Source of the DNA: Bacteroidales bacterium UBA2030 | GTDB taxonomy: Bacteria; Bacteroidota; Bacteroidia; Bacteroidales; TTA-H9 | Length of the DNA stretch: 8,282 nucleotides | Direction of reading: 5' to 3' | Assembly (NCBI GenBank): GCA_002332755.1 | Contig: DDBO01000132.1 | Location: 1-8,282 of the forward strand | Part shown: positions 7,798 to 8,282 of the stretch, one piece after another | Position numbering within the stretch: the first letter of the stretch is position 1 | Layout of the letters: each line of letters starts with the position of its first letter | Notes under the pieces: model-generated | Databases searched by the model: none | What the model was told of the DNA's origin: nothing | What the model saw: only the letters and a program-made list of their open reading frames with translations | Translations under genes and position numbers: made by a program

Positions 7798-7854
7798 CAG
7801 CTTTACCCTGAGAGGGGGGTTGAGTGCATCAGAAAAAGCTATTCTCGTAATTAT

Positions 7855-7894
7855 CAAAACCAAATGCAGCCGGAAAAATTAGCACCAGCTGCAT
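7855..7894 (-). terminator. Terminator-like hairpin after clpC
   Basis: On the minus strand the RNA would read AUGCAGCUGG, an 11-base loop (UGCUAAUUUUU), then CCGGCUGCAU. That is a 10-bp stem with one U-G wobble (arms 7894-7885 and 7873-7864). UUGGUUUUG follows directly. It begins 22 bases after the clpC stop codon, which is a natural place for an intrinsic terminator. The U-tract is interrupted by GG, so termination may be incomplete. The fold is read by eye, not computed. Confidence 0.6.
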
Positions 7895-7916
7895 CCATCC
7901 ATAAGTTAGGAAATTT

Positions 7917-8282
7917 TCAGGAAAGGCCAGGTGTTTCCTGCGGAGTGGTTTGAGAAGAGGTTTTTACAACTATTTCCTGCTTTTCCGTATCGAAATCGAT
8001 GAGTATGGTATCACCCGGTTGAAGTTTGCTGCGAATAATTTCCTCAGCCAATGCATCTTCTACATATTTCTGAATGGCTCTTTTCAATGGGCGCGCACCA
8101 AAATTGGGATCCCAACCTTTCTCTACGAGAAAATCCTTGGCGCTGGTTGTCACAGCAATCTCGTATTTAAGGGAGCGCACCCTGTTGTAAAGATGCTTCA
8201 TTTCTATATCGATAATCTTGTGAATATCTTCGCGTTCAAGGTTTTCGAAGATAATAATATCGTCGATGCGGTTGAGGAACTC
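7917..8282 (-). CDS. clpC: ClpC-type AAA+ unfoldase, C-terminal end (partial at window edge)
   Basis: This is the last 121 residues of an Hsp100/Clp ATPase; the start lies beyond position 8282. The reading frame is open to the window edge, so the internal ATG at 8201 is not the start. The visible part begins with EFLNRID, the conserved end of the second AAA+ module whose Arg is the usual arginine finger. The small D2 subdomain follows, with GWDPNFGARPLKRAIQ; the Arg in GAR is the sensor-2 residue. It then has VEDALAEEIIRSKLQPGD and a polar tail ending PGLS. The wording after GARPLKR (IQKYVEDALAEEII) fits ClpC better than ClpB. ClpC normally forms a cytoplasmic hexamer that unfolds proteins and feeds them to ClpP. 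The ClpP-contact loop, N-domain and middle domain are outside the window, so partner choice cannot be checked. A hairpin downstream probably ends its transcript. Confidence 0.93.
   Translation of the reverse strand, partial: EFLNRIDDIIIFENLEREDIHKIIDIEMKHLYNRVRSLKYEIAVTTSAKDFLVEKGWDPNFGARPLKRAIQKYVEDALAEEIIRSKLQPGDTILIDFDTEKQEIVVKTSSQTTPQETPGLS

Noticed and set aside
7358..7811. Two plus-strand open frames (103 and 89 codons) opposite the transglycosylase N-terminus
   Set aside because: Low-complexity basic translations with no family resemblance, antisense to a clear gene. No support for expression.
7917..8201. A separate 94-residue small protein starting at the ATG at 8201
   Set aside because: The frame continues upstream as EFLNRIDDIIIFENL to the window edge, which is the normal ClpC sequence, so the ATG is an internal Met.
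7917..8282. ClpB instead of ClpC
   Set aside because: The sequence after GARPLKR (IQKYVEDALAEEII) fits ClpC. ClpB usually reads ENPLA at this place. The call rests on the C-terminus only.

Overview
The window looks like an ordinary chromosomal segment of a Bacteroidota bacterium, probably from the Bacteroidales/Marinilabiliales side of the phylum. Four things point there: the Bacteroidota-type ClpC C-terminus, a TAnnTTTG-type -7 promoter box, mostly absent Shine-Dalgarno sequences, and a nucleoside-kinase-like protein fused to threonyl-tRNA-synthetase-like domains. The taxonomic call is inference. No rRNA, tRNA, CRISPR array, insertion sequence, integrase or phage gene is visible. Every convincing gene lies on the minus strand, so transcription runs from high to low coordinates.

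Layout in transcription order: (1) the 3' end of clpC (8282-7917), cut by the window edge; (2) a 169-bp intergenic stretch (7916-7748) with a terminator-like hairpin for clpC and a candidate promoter; (3) a tightly packed five-gene run to the other end of the window. The run is an MltD-like membrane-anchored lytic transglycosylase (7747-6758), uvrA (6761-3894), a TGS/ThrRS-like/P-loop kinase (3897-2239), a two-lobed aspartic-protease-like protein (2223-1375) and a MATE-family exporter (1370-21). The first two junctions are 4-base ATGA stop/start overlaps. The next two gaps are 15 and 4 bases. This makes a single translationally coupled operon very likely. The operon may continue past position 1.

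Functionally the operon mixes cell-wall remodelling, nucleotide excision repair, an unassigned small-molecule kinase, a cytoplasmic pepsin-like aspartic hydrolase and drug/metabolite export. A shared envelope/genotoxic stress theme (repair plus efflux plus wall turnover) is possible but is inference only. The part least explained by known biology is the protein at 1375-2223. It carries two retropepsin-like lobes in one chain, each with its own DTGAS motif and its own hydrophobic-hydrophobic-Gly motif, and it has no signal peptide. The second is the kinase, whose ThrRS-like editing module lacks the usual catalytic HxxxH. I saw no clear previously undescribed multi-gene defence or mobile system here.
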